Source: Anaeromyces robustus (lineage: Eukaryota; Neocallimastigomycota; Neocallimastigomycetes; Neocallimastigales; Neocallimastigaceae). From it: a DNA stretch of 52,500 nucleotides. Within the stretch, counting starts at the first letter, position 1. Each line of letters begins with the position of its first letter. The stretch covers positions 52,501 through 105,000 of the forward strand of contig MCFG01000165.1 of NCBI GenBank assembly GCA_002104895.1. The letters are read 5' to 3'. A program made the translations under genes and the position numbers. Below are positions 18,463 through 34,231 of this stretch, one piece after another. A model generated the notes under the pieces. The model worked only from the letters and a program-made list of their open reading frames with translations. It had not been told where the DNA came from and did not search any database.

Positions 18463-19214
18463 GTAGTAGTAGATTCATTATATTTTTATTAGATGGAATG
18501 AATTTATGATATAGATTATTTAATTTATAGAAAGATAAATAATATATTTATTAATGTATATATTAATAATTAAGTAATATTTTAAAATATATATTTAAAT
18601 ATTTAAATATTTAATTAAAATTAATAAAAATAATAGCAATAATAATAAGAATTATAGAGTAATAATAGATAAAATTTATAACATAAATATATATATTAAA
18701 TTATCATTTAAATTTTCAAAAATAATAATAAAAATAAAAATCAGTGTATAATTATTAAGTAATAATTAACTAATTTACAATTATTAACAACTAAAACAAT
18801 ACATATATAAAAGCATTTAAAATGATATTAAAAAAATTTTAAAAATTAATTTATCATTTTTACATAATAATATTGCTTTTAATTTTCAAATATTATTACA
18901 TTTATGAATATAAATATAATATTTGTTTTTCATTTTTCTTAATACAAAAATATATAATATTACAGAATATATTTATATATATTGACCATATAATTATCAA
19001 TATATATAATAAGAGTTTATTTACTCCTGTTAATTATTGTATATTATCTATATCATTCTTCATATTTAACTATTAATATAATATTAGTAAATTTTTTTTT
19101 TTAAAAAATTATTTAAGATCATTTATTTAATCAAAAGTATATAATAATAAATCGTAAAACATATTTATATTTATATTCTCTGAATTATAATTTAGAATTG
19201 TTTAAAATATAAAA

Positions 19215-21024
19215 ATGTCAAATTCATACCAAAATTCAATAAAAACTGGTACAACAGCAACAAATATTTCTCTAAAAGAAAAACAATTAGATAATCAAAA
19301 GAAAATATATAAACAGAAAGAAGATTTAAAAATGTTACAACAAAAATATCCTTCTTCTATGAATATTCTAAATCCTACTCAAAAACAATTATTACTTTTA
19401 CAACAGTTACAACAACAACAAAGACAATTACAACAACAACAAAGACAATTACAACAACAACAACAACCATTTAAAGATTTTCAACAGAAACAGAAACAAC
19501 TTATATATAATAAAATACAAAATAAAAGAAAAATTGATAGAGAAAAAATGTAATTTTGTTTAATTCTTGATTATTATATATAGGCTTTCTTTAATTGTTT
19601 ATTAATTTTTTTTTTTTTTTTTTATTTTTTATTTTTTCTTTTTTTAATAATTATTTATTACTATATAATAATATAATAGGCTAGATACTTATATTTATGA
19701 CTATTGTATAAAAAGAGATTATAAACAAACAGCTGAATTTCTTAAACAGGAAGCAAAAATATCAGCAGAAGATATACAGCAAATAAATTCAGAAGGTTTT
19801 TTATATGAATGGTGGACTGTTTTTTGGGAAATATATTCAGCAAAGGAAAATAATGAAGAAGATACAACTCCTGATGCGTTAACTTATATTGGTATACAGA
19901 ATTTAAAAGCTAAACAAAATGAATTGTTATTACGTCAAATGAATAGTCTTAATACTCAACAAAATACAACTACTAGTACTTTAACTAATCAATTGCTAAA
20001 TCCTCAACTAAGTAAATTACAACAGCAGTTACAGTTACAACAAAAAGCACAATCAATATCAATATCACAACAAAATACTCAATCACAACAATCACAGTCT
20101 TCAGTTAATTCACAACTTCAAAATTCAACACAGCAATTACAACAGTTACAAAATCAAGCATCTCAATTAAATAAACAAACACAAAATCAAATTCAGTCTC
20201 ATTCTAATAGTAATTCCACTATATTAACAAGTAATCCTAATCAATCTACCACTCTTAATGCAAATAATAATATATTACCTTTATCGGCATCTGGAACATC
20301 CAACACAAAAGCTCCTCAAATAGCAACAAGTAGTCCTCAATTTAATTTAAATAGTGCTTTAACTGGTCTTATAAATAATACAACATATGCTCCAAATTTA
20401 CCAAATACTAGTCGTACACCATTGATTCAAACTGGAACATTAGTTCAACAGCCACAACAACCAACTCAATCACCACATCTTTCTACTAATCCATCACCTC
20501 AATTAACACAAGGCATATTAAGAAATGCCACTGATGCATCAGCATTATTATCTAATACTGCAGGAATTACTGGAAGTAATGCAAATGCTACATTATCTTT
20601 ATATGCTGAAGCAGTGAGGAATTCAACAAATGGTCTTTCAATTCAAGATAAAACCCAACTAATGAAAATGGTTCAAAATAAAGTTATAAAGTAAAATATG
20701 AAGGATAGATAATTTTAATATACATTTTTTATAAAACAGAATTACAATAAATATTATAAAATAAAAGATAAAAAAAAAAAAAAAAAAGGAATCTTTAATA
20801 AATAATATTAATAATATATATATATATATTTTTTAAATTTATTATTATTATTATTTTTTTTTTTTTAGTCAACTGAAACAACAACAACAACAACAACAAA
20901 AATCAATTTTAAATTCAGTAATAACAACGTCAGCCAATACAGCAAATGCTATAACAGCACAAAATTCTAAATTAGGAATAACTACTCAAATAAATGTAAA
21001 TTAAAAATATTATATTATAAAATT

Positions 21025-21059
<35 letters not shown>

Positions 21060-21702
21060 TTTTTTTTTAATTAAATATCATATATATATATATATATTTA
21101 TATTTTTTAATATATAAATTTATTTATTAAATATTTTCAAATAATAAATTTATAGGCAAATACCATAAATAATGCATCTGGTTTAAAGAAAAGTGCATTA
21201 TCACCTACAGATTCATCACAGGAAATGTCACCACCACCATCAAAAAGGATACGTGCAAATGGCGTTCAATATAGTCCAGTTATAACGAAAAATACTATCC
21301 AAAGTCCAGTTCTCACTACTCAACAACAGCGTATATAATTAATTTATATTTATATATATATAATATAATAAAATATATTAAAACAAAATAATTTTTGTAC
21401 AATATTTTAAAGGATAAATAAAACAATATTATAATATAAAAGTATATATATTTTTAATTAAAATTATAATATATAATTAAATTGATAATAATTTTTATAT
21501 ATATATATATATTTTATCATTTTTTTCTTTATATTTTTATCTTTATATTTTTTATATTTTATATTATTAATCATTCATTCATTCATTCATTGATTCATTC
21601 ATTCATACATCCATACATCCATACATCCATTCATTTATTCATTTCATAATTTATTTAATATTTCTTTTTAATTAATACCAAAATAATATATATATTGTTT
21701 TC

Positions 21703-21734
<32 letters not shown>

Positions 21735-22404
21735 TAATAATAAATAAATAATAAATAATATTATTAAATTAAATTTATTAATAATCAAATTTCAATATCA
21801 ATCGTGAAATTTAATATCAATTAATATAAAACCTTTAAATATATTCTTGATGATCATAATAATAATATCAATAATTAGAAACATTAAATATTAATACTAG
21901 TCCGGTTATAAATGCAAATGGTTTACTAAATGATTTGTCAGCTTGTAAATATTATTATAAATAATATCTCTTATATATATATATTTACATTATTTTTATA
22001 TCAATCATAAATAATATTTTTTTATATATTTATATTATTTTTATATCAAAGTTACCTTACCCTTTATATAATAATATTTTTTTATTTATTTATTTATTTT
22101 ATTTTATTTATTTTATTCTTATTTTATTTTAATTTTTTTTTTTTTTTTTTAATAATTAATTTTTATTTTATATTTAAAAAATATTAATTAATTATTTCTT
22201 CTCTATATTAATTATTATCAAAGCATTCATGGGAATGTTTGATATGAAATGATTCTTCTTATTTTGAATAGTAAATTAAAATTCACTAATAATATTTTTT
22301 TTTTTATCTATATATATATTTATTATTGATTATTATTATTATTATTATTATTATTATTTTTCTTTATTCTTTTTTCTTTTCTCTTTTTTTTTTTTTTTTC
22401 TTTT

Positions 22405-22442
<38 letters not shown>

Positions 22443-22650
22443 TATTCAATATTCAATATTTGATTTTTATTAATAAATTAAAACAAATATAGCACAATTA
22501 ATGGGAAAAAATTGGTCAGTAGCAAATCAACAACTTTTAAATCAACAATTAAAGAATTCACAAAATCAATTATTACTGAGACGGTCAAGTCAAATTCAAC
22601 AACAACAACAACAACAACAACAATTAGGTAAATATTATATATAATAATTT

Positions 22651-22686
<36 letters not shown>

Positions 22687-22723
22687 ACTTATGTAATCAA
22701 TAAATAAATACATAAATAAATAA

Positions 22724-22762
<39 letters not shown>

Positions 22763-22905
22763 TATAATAATAATTATAATAATAATACTTTTTCATTTTT
22801 AAGGATTGTCAAATAATAAAGCACAGGAATTATTATTACAGCAACAAGCATTACAGGCTCAGGCACAAGGTTTAAAAAATACTAAAGCCCAATTACAATA
22901 TAATA

Positions 22906-22937
<32 letters not shown>

Positions 22938-22948
22938 TCAGTAAATAT

Positions 22949-23023
<75 letters not shown>

Positions 23024-23063
23024 TCAATCTATTTATTTATTTATTTATTTATTTATTTTATTT

Positions 23064-23107
<44 letters not shown>

Positions 23108-23108
23108 C

Positions 23109-23147
<39 letters not shown>

Positions 23148-24785
23148 TTATTTTTAAATTTCAGCAAAATGCAAATATTTCCACAAAAACTTCAAATCCT
23201 TTAATAACTTCAACTACTGCTACAAATTTTCAGCTACCAAAAACGACAAATCCAAATCTACCGCAAAAGAATAGTGCATTACAAACAAATATAACAACAA
23301 CACCCTTACAAGTCAATAAAAGTGACTCTATATCAAATAATAATATATCTGTAAAATCATCATCTACTACTAATTTAAAACAAACATCTTTACCATTATC
23401 ACAAGAGAACTCATCTACTACCAAAAAACAAGAAGCTAATATAATTCCTATAACATCTTCTCAACAAATAAATTCAAATAAAATAAATAATGAACCACTT
23501 AGCCAAATATCATTATTTCAGAATCAAACAAACCAAAATTTAGAACAGGTATATAATGTTATATATATATATTTAAACTTTTATTTATTTTATATATTTT
23601 ATTTTATTTATTTTAATATAGAATCGGATATTAATAATCAAAATAAATAATATATAATTAGATTTTACAAGATTCATTAACTGATCCAAATGTTAACGAT
23701 ACTGATACGTTTAATAAAAGTATGGAAATTTTATTAAATATTCAACAAAATTTCACTTCATTTGACAATGAATTAAATAAAACCGAATTTGATAAAATAG
23801 AGAATAATAATTTATTTGATTCATTAAATAATTTTTCAAATGGAGTTGATGAAGACCCAGAAAAAATGTTTTCATTACCAGTAGAATCTGTTTTTTATGG
23901 TACTGGATCAAATTCATTGGATTTAAACCCAGAGAAACAGAATGATTTAATTAAAAAATCAAATATAAATTTCAATGAGAATAAAAATTATAATGTCAAT
24001 AAATCACAAAAAATATTAACACACATAACATCTTTACAAGGACATAAACAAAAAGTATCTGCATGTTGTTTTGATAAATCGGGTCATATATTGGCAAGCG
24101 GTTCTAACGATAATAAAATTATTATATGGGATATAAGAAATCTAAATGGTAAATCAAAAACTTTATGGAAACCATTAGAAGAACATAAAAAATCAGTTAA
24201 TATCGTTCGTTTTTGTAATTTAACCGGTGTTGTAGGTAATGCCATTTCTTCACTAAATACAGAATATATTAATAATACAATACCCTCACTATTAGTTACT
24301 GGAAGTATAGATAAAACTGTTAGAATTTGGAAATTAAATGGAATAAAAAATGGTACTATTAATGAACAAGAATATCCTGAAAGATTATCCTTATTTGAAG
24401 AGCATAAATGGAGTGTAACGGCAGCTGATTTCTGTCCAGTTGCTGTATGTAACAGACAAAATAATATAGGTTTTGGAGAAAATAATAAAAAAATAGCAAT
24501 TTTTTGTGGAAGTTTAGATGCTGAAGGTGAACTTAAGATATGGAATGTTATCAATAAAAAAATATTGAAATCAGTAAAATTAGTAAGTAAAATTAACAAA
24601 AAAAGGTTAAAATATGCAATATATAATATGTATTTTTATAAAAAAAAAAAAAAAAATTTTTTTTTTTTTTTGTTAAAAATACTTTATATATTATACATTT
24701 TAATAGTGTTATAAAATATTAATTATTTATTATTATTATTATTATTATTATATTATAATCTAAATATATATTATAAATATTAAAA

Positions 24786-24831
<46 letters not shown>

Positions 24832-25545
24832 ATTCCATGATAAATAAAGAATAAATCATCAAAATTTGATTATTTATCAAATCCATTAAGATTTAGACCT
24901 TTTAATAATGGTACATTCTTTATTGCAGATTCAACAATTGTATCAATTGTTGCAGCTTATGCTACATCATTAATTGTAATTGATTTTTTATTACCATATA
25001 ATAGTATGAGCGAAGATTCAACAGATGATTATACTATAAGAACAAGACAAACAGATCATAAAAAATACATTTCAACTTTGGAATGGACTAGTGATGGTCA
25101 AAATCTTATTACAGCTAGTGAAGATATGATATTTGTTTGGAATGTTGATTCAAATAATGAATTCCAAATTATGTATTCAATACCATCTGAAAATGAAAAA
25201 ATTGGTTCATGTATAATTTTACCTGATCCATATCTTCAACAAATTAATACAATAGCATCAACTAGCAGAATGAAAAATTTACGTATAGCATATAGTGCCT
25301 ACGATAATATATATATTTGGGAATCAGATAAAACTGAAAAAACAATATATAATCATTTTTCTCCATCTGTAGGGAAAATAAGTTCTTATAACAAAGCACA
25401 TACAGGTACTATTTGTTCTTTAAGTTGTTTTTCGAAGTTAAAATCAAAATCCGATACAAAATCTAATGACAATATAGAAATGATTTTAGCCTCAACAAGT
25501 AATACTAAAGAAAATAATTTGAAATTATGGAATATAAACTTATAA
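19215..25545 (+). CDS. LUFS/LisH domain, Gln-rich, WD40 protein (LEUNIG-like putative transcriptional co-repressor; 1,328 aa, 10 exons)
   Basis: Exons: 19215-19549, 19680-20690, 20869-20995, 21156-21330, 21879-21944, 22493-22627, 22804-22940, 23165-23548, 23662-24582, 24850-25545. All junctions keep frame. Residues 1-111 are Gln/Lys-rich. Residues 112-175 form a LUFS domain with the LisH core LDTYIYDYCIKRDYKQTAEFL and the hallmark GFLYEWWTVFWEIY. A long Q/N/S/T-rich middle follows (about 200-900), with SPTDSSQEMSPPPSKRIR as a likely nuclear signal. WD40 repeats occupy about 905-1328 (for example SGSNDNKIIIWDIRN, TGSIDKTVRIWKLNG, TASEDMIFVWNVD). LEUNIG-type proteins use LUFS to bind SEUSS/LDB-type partners and repress transcription; that role is inferred here. 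The 66-nt exon 5 is supported by frame and composition but is the least certain one. Confidence 0.87.
21566..21640. repeat. (TTCA)/(TCCA) tetranucleotide array in an intron
   Basis: Tandem ATTC and CATC tetramers within intron 4 of the LUFS-WD40 gene. About 70 bp downstream is an AAT tract (21708-21745). Confidence 0.85.
22945..23152. repeat. (TTTA)n tetranucleotide array in intron 7 of the LUFS-WD40 gene
   Basis: About 208 bp of TTTA repeat with a few interruptions. It fills nearly the whole intron between GTAAAT at 22941 and the CAG acceptor at 23164. It is U-rich on the transcript. Confidence 0.94.
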
Positions 25546-25587
25546 AATTTTTGGAAATATAAATCAACTTAAATTACTTAAATTTTA

Positions 25588-25618
<31 letters not shown>

Positions 25619-25862
25619 CAGAAAAAGAATATATATATATTCCTTATATATTGCATTTATATAATAAATAATAAATATCACAAGTATAATTGTATTTTTT
25701 ATATATATACTTTTTAATACAATTATAAAGAGTTAATATATATATATATAACATTTATCAGCAATACAGTATATATATATATATATATATATATATTTCT
25801 TATTTTTATTATGAGATACATTATATATTAACTTTTTTCTTTTAATTTTTAGGTTGTTGTTT

Positions 25863-25904
<42 letters not shown>

Positions 25905-26933
25905 TACTTTTCACTTTTTTTTCCTTTTTTCATTTTTTGTTATTTTTTTTATATCTCTGTAAATTAAAAAATTAAAAAAAAGTATATATATATATATATC
26001 TTTATAATACCACTAATTTCTTTAAATACATGTATACAATAAAAATATATACGAAAATATAATTGTTGATAATAATTATTAATTCTTATAGAATGTAATG
26101 GATATTTCTACTATTTAATTTATCAAAAAATAATAATAGTATATATTAATTATTTTAAATTTTAATACATTCATTTTTACAATGTATAAAAAAACTATTA
26201 ATAAAAAAGTAACTTCTTAAATAAAATACTATATTTATACAAATTAACTTGTGTATATCTTTTTTGATATATATATATATATAATGTAATTAATGTAATT
26301 TATTTATACCAAAATAAAATAACAAAATTCTAAATATTCTCAATAATCATATATCTTTTATATTTATTAAAAATATAAAAGATTTATTAGAATTATGAAA
26401 TTAAATTTGGTACACATTAAATAAATGTAATACAAAAATTATATTATATATAAAAATTTGTAGTTTTTTGTTAAGTAAATAAATATAAAACTTTAATATA
26501 AATAAAAAAAAATGAAATGACATGTGAAACTTTTGTTAAATTTATAAATAATTCTTGACTAAGTTATAGAAAATAAATTTAAATAAAAAAAAAAATTATA
26601 TTGATTAAATTATTTATTTAGGGTTAAATTATTTGATATATAATTGATTTTTTTATAAAATTTGTTACCTTCTTTATATATATATAAAATATTTATTATA
26701 TAAACATTAACCTTTTAAATAATAATATAAAAGGTTAATTTTTATTCTATATTTAGAAAAAATTATTAATAAATTTTATAAAGATAAGAACAATAATTAT
26801 ATTTGTAATGAATGTTTTAATGTGATATCTTGTATTTAATGTAAAAAAAAGAATTTTTTTTTTTCTTTATTACTTTGTACTTTTCATTTTATTATTATTA
26901 AAAAAAAATTAAAAAAAAAACAATAAAGTAAAA
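25546..26933. other. Intergenic spacer, no gene seen
   Basis: About 1.4 kb between two + strand genes. It holds a 30-nt A-run (25590-25618), several TA dinucleotide arrays (25770-25796, 25872-25894) and short stem-loops (ATAATTGTATT/AATACAATTAT at 25686-25726; ATTAACCTTTT/AAAAGGTTAAT at 26706-26739). Stems of this length are expected by chance at this base composition. The A-rich leader just before 26934 is probably 5' UTR. Confidence 0.7.
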
Positions 26934-29410
26934 ATGAAGAATATTATCATTAGTATACTTATTCTTTGCATTTCAAATGCAATAGCATTTAATATTACTG
27001 ATTTTTCAGCTATCTTGTCAAGTATTTCAAAATCTAACAGCCTATGTGCTCTTTATCTTGTGAAATATAATGACTGTATTAATAGTTTGGCTAAAGCTAC
27101 TAATGGGGTTGATGTTAGTGAATTTAAAAGTAATGACATTTGTCCAATTTTTGAAGATAATAAATGTAAGACTTTTGTTGATGATATATATAATAAAATT
27201 GAATGTGATACTGTAATGGGTGAAGTTTTAAGATATACTCTTACTCTTTTTAGATTGTATTATCTTTCTTTTTGTACTACGGATAAAAACGGAAATTCAT
27301 GTCCAATTACTAATTTAATTCAAAATAAAAAGTTAACTGCGGATGAAACTCTTAAAATTTTGCAAGACTCTTGTAATGATGAGAATTGTAATAAAGGATA
27401 TGTTGCTATGGCTAATATTATTGATAAAAATATTAATAATAAGTATTTGTATGAATACTTAATTGGTTTTACTTTAAATACTAGTATTAAGGCATTAGCT
27501 AAAGGTTTTAAAGAAGGAAAATGTGCAACCATTGATGTTATAGTTTCGAATAAAGATCTTTTTGTTGATGTTGTATGTATATATGTATATAATATATGTA
27601 TATAATATAGTGATACTTTTATTAATATTATTTCTATTGATAATTATTATCATTAATACATTTATATATATACTAATGATCATTTTTTAATATTATTAAT
27701 ATACTTATATTAATTAATTAATATTAAATTAATATTATATTATTTCTAATATTATAGGAAGATTTATACAATAATATTGTATCTATTTTATATAATATAA
27801 GTTATGGTAATGTTCCTAATTATGCATCCATTTTAAGTACCATCAGTTCTGTACAATATAATGTAGAAAAAGAAATAAGTAATTCATGTTTAAATCAATT
27901 TAAAAATTATGAACAATGTTTTAAACAATTTTCTAATTATGAAAAAAATGATATAAAAAATTCATCCGATATAACTGATATGTGTACTAAATTTGAAAGT
28001 GATGATTGTAAAAATCTTTTAAGTGATTTAAATTCCAATAAAATCCAATGTGATAATTCTTATCTTAATGATACTATTTATAGAGCTATTTTTATTGCTC
28101 TTCGTTTTTCATACATTTCGGCTTGTACTAAAACAAAAGACAATTCAGATTATTGTCCAATTGCTAAATTCCTTCATACTTCTCATAAAATTGGAGAAAC
28201 TTCAAAGGATTTCCTTACAGCAGTAACTGACAATTGTGAGGATACATATTGTAGCAATGAATTTTATAAATTATTGGGTTTAATTACAGATTCAAATATT
28301 TATAATTCAGTAATTTCAACTGATTTTGATTATACTAGCTTTTTCAATAAGTTTAAGAATCATGTTTGTTCAGCATTTAAAATAGGATTAGGTATTTTTG
28401 GATTAATTGAAGATGTTCTTAAACTCATTGTAAGTTTTTTTTTTTTTTTAAAAAAAAAAATATGTAAACAATATAATAATTATAATACTATTTAAATAAT
28501 AAAATAAAGCTTTTTTTTATAATATATATATTAATATAGTTTAATTATAATTAAAATATTAAAAAACAAAAAAAAAAACAAAAAAAAAAAACAAAAAAAA
28601 AAAAAAAAATTATAATTATTAATAAAATAGAATGAAATCATAATTTCTGTTTTACATCTTGGAAATGAAATTGTTGTAGGATTAATCCCAGATTACTATA
28701 GTGTTAAGGAAGGTATTGAAAATTTAAATAAACATGCTAGTGAATTTGGTATAAATAAAGAATGTTTATCTCAAGTTTGGCGTTATAGTTCTTGTGTAAA
28801 ATTATTTATTTCTGATAGTTCTTACAACAATATAGATAATATTACTACTACCGATATATGTAATATTTTTGATGACAAGAATTGTGAACCATTTGTTAAT
28901 GATTTATTAAATGATGATTTTAAATGTATTGATGTTTCTAATTCAAATGAAAATATTTATAAAAAAATACACGAAACTCTTAAATTAACTTATCTTTCCA
29001 CTTGTTCAAAAACGAATAATGATGAGTATTGTCCAGTTGTAGAATTCATGAATACAGGTACTAATATTACTGAAGTAGGTACTGATGAATATAAGAAGGC
29101 CTTAAAGAGTACTTGTGAAGATACATCATGTAATAAAAGCTTCTCAGATGTATATAAAATTATTTATGAAAATGACAACGAAAATAAATCTGATTCTAGA
29201 AAACGTAGAGAAATTGAAATCTCTACTGAGGATAATGATTATTTACCAACAGCTATTTCTCTTTTAGAAAATAAGAAATGTGCAGGATTTGCTAATGTTA
29301 TGGCTTTGAAAGATGCTAATGCTGCTACAGATGGTAGTACATTAAGTGTAAAGATTAATGTATTTAGTATTCTAATGCTTACTGCTATAACTATGGTTAT
29401 TTTATTTTAA
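26934..29410 (+). CDS. Secreted, probably GPI-anchored protein of three tandem ten-cysteine modules (696 aa, 3 exons)
   Basis: Exons 26934-27572, 27758-28429 and 28631-29410; both introns are phase 0. The N-terminus is a signal peptide (about 18 residues, IIISILILCISNAIA). The C-terminus ends in a hydrophobic tail (INVFSILMLTAITMVILF) after a small-residue stretch (NAATDGST), as in GPI-anchored proteins. Each exon encodes one copy of the same module with ten cysteines in matching order: a C...C pair in a Tyr-containing segment, IC..F....C...., a single C, a Y[LI]S.C segment, CP[IV], a [SNT]C....C pair, and a last C. Modules are about residues 35-200, 225-420 and 470-680. A basic SRKRR site in module 3 could be cleaved by a Kex2/furin-type protease. 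I do not recognise the family. Likely a cell-surface or wall protein held together by disulfides. Confidence 0.85.
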
Positions 29411-29802
29411 TTTATCACATTAAATAAAAACTTTTGTAAAATTGTAATATTAATATTTTTGAAGAAAAAAAAAAAAAAATAATAATAATAATAAAAAACA
29501 AAAAAAAAAAAAAAGATGTATAATATTAATAAAATAAGTTAAATAAATATTATTTTATTAATATTGTACATCTTTATATATAAATATATGTACATATATA
29601 TAAAGTTTAATAAATATTTATATGTGAATATATAAAATTTTCTTTATTATTAATGAAATATTTTACAATTAAAGAATTATATTTATTGAAAAATATTTTT
29701 TTGATAACCCATTAATACTTCAATATTTAATTTACATTTATTATAAAATTATTCAATTATATATATATATATATTTATTAATTTATTTTTTAATTAATGT
29801 GT

Positions 29803-29841
<39 letters not shown>

Positions 29842-29860
29842 TTATTATTTATTATTATTT
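29411..29860. other. Short spacer between convergent genes
   Basis: About 450 bp between the ten-cysteine protein gene and DCTN4. It contains A-runs, a TTTA array (29806-29842) and a long stem-loop (29514-29573). Confidence 0.75.
29514..29573 (+). repeat. 24-bp stem-loop downstream of the ten-cysteine protein gene
   Basis: Left arm 29514-29537 (AGATGTATAATATTAATAAA...) and right arm 29550-29573 (...AATATTGTACATCT) are complementary over 24 bp. The one mismatch would be a G-U wobble in + strand RNA. The loop is 12 nt. The stem begins 104 nt after the stop codon, so it may lie in or just past the 3' UTR. Confidence 0.8.
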
Positions 29861-33389
<3,529 letters not shown>

Positions 33390-34231
33390 GATTAATATTT
33401 TTTTTATTTTTAAATCGAAAGAAGGTATTTATTTACTTTTATTACTATATAAATAAATGTATGATTTTTGAAATAAAACAGAGAATAAAATCTTAAAAAA
33501 GTATAAAAAATTAATTATTATGTATAATAAATTTAAATATATATATACAATATTTATAATATTATAATTTATTATGATAAAAATACTAATATGATAAATA
33601 ATATACATTTCAAATTAAGTAATACCATTTAATAAAAATATATAATATGGAATAAAAAAAAAAAACTTACATTTATTCTCGATATTAAATGAATATAATT
33701 TATTAAAACTTAATAAATAAAAAAATATTATTTAGATAGTTTTTGATTATGATAAAAACGCTTCAATTATTAGTTTTATATATGTTTTTTATCAATTTTT
33801 AAATATTAATTGTTTTTACATTATTGACATTTTTTAATAAAAAAAATAATAATAAACAAAAATCAATAAAATATAAGATTATTAAATATATATTTAATAA
33901 ATATATATAAAACCCAATCATACTAATATAATAAATTAAATATACAGTGTATTTAAATTAAATTTAGTTAAAAATCAAAAAAAATTTTTAAAATTTTAAT
34001 AATACAGTAAGATCCATTATATAAAATTTTTATAAATGATTTTTTATTGTTTTTTATGTTATTAATTATTACTATTATTAAAACATATTAAACATTCAAA
34101 TATTTAAAATAAATATTAATATAGTAAAAATATTTAAAGACTATATTTATATATCTTTTTTTTATATATTTATATATTTTATATTTATTCCAAAAATTTT
34201 GTTAAAAAAGATAGACATATTATTTCATTAT
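33390..34231. other. Intergenic region upstream of DCTN4, downstream of CFAP91
   Basis: About 840 bp, AT-rich, with TA-rich segments and short A- and T-runs. No gene or distinct repeat recognised. It must hold the CFAP91 3' UTR and the DCTN4 promoter. Confidence 0.7.

Larger units (their letters stand above)
15215..19214. other. 4-kb divergent intergenic region (PRP18 / LUFS-WD40 gene)
   Basis: No coding exon recognised. It contains a TTTA-rich complex repeat (15482-16032), a 24-nt-arm inverted repeat (16549-16615), a 7-bp stem-loop near 17905-17924, and AAT/TAG triplet runs near 18428-18472. The rest is plain AT-rich sequence. Open frames here (for example 18873-19076) have compositions typical of translated AT-rich noise. 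Confidence 0.72.

Noticed and set aside
18873-19076. + strand frame of 67 residues upstream of the LUFS-WD40 gene
   Set aside because: AT-rich noise; it ends before the true start at 19215 and shows no domain.
21879-21944. Treating the 66-nt LUFS-WD40 exon 5 as intronic
   Set aside because: Joining exon 4 directly to exon 6 is also in frame, but this segment stays open in the right phase, has AG and GT borders and a coding-like composition, so I kept it with lower certainty.
24084-24599. - strand frame of 171 residues
   Set aside because: It is antisense to the WD40 exon, which has clear domain motifs on the + strand.
26706-26739. 11-bp stem-loop before the ten-cysteine protein gene
   Set aside because: At this base composition, stems of about 11 bp with loops up to 30 nt are expected many times by chance in a window this size.
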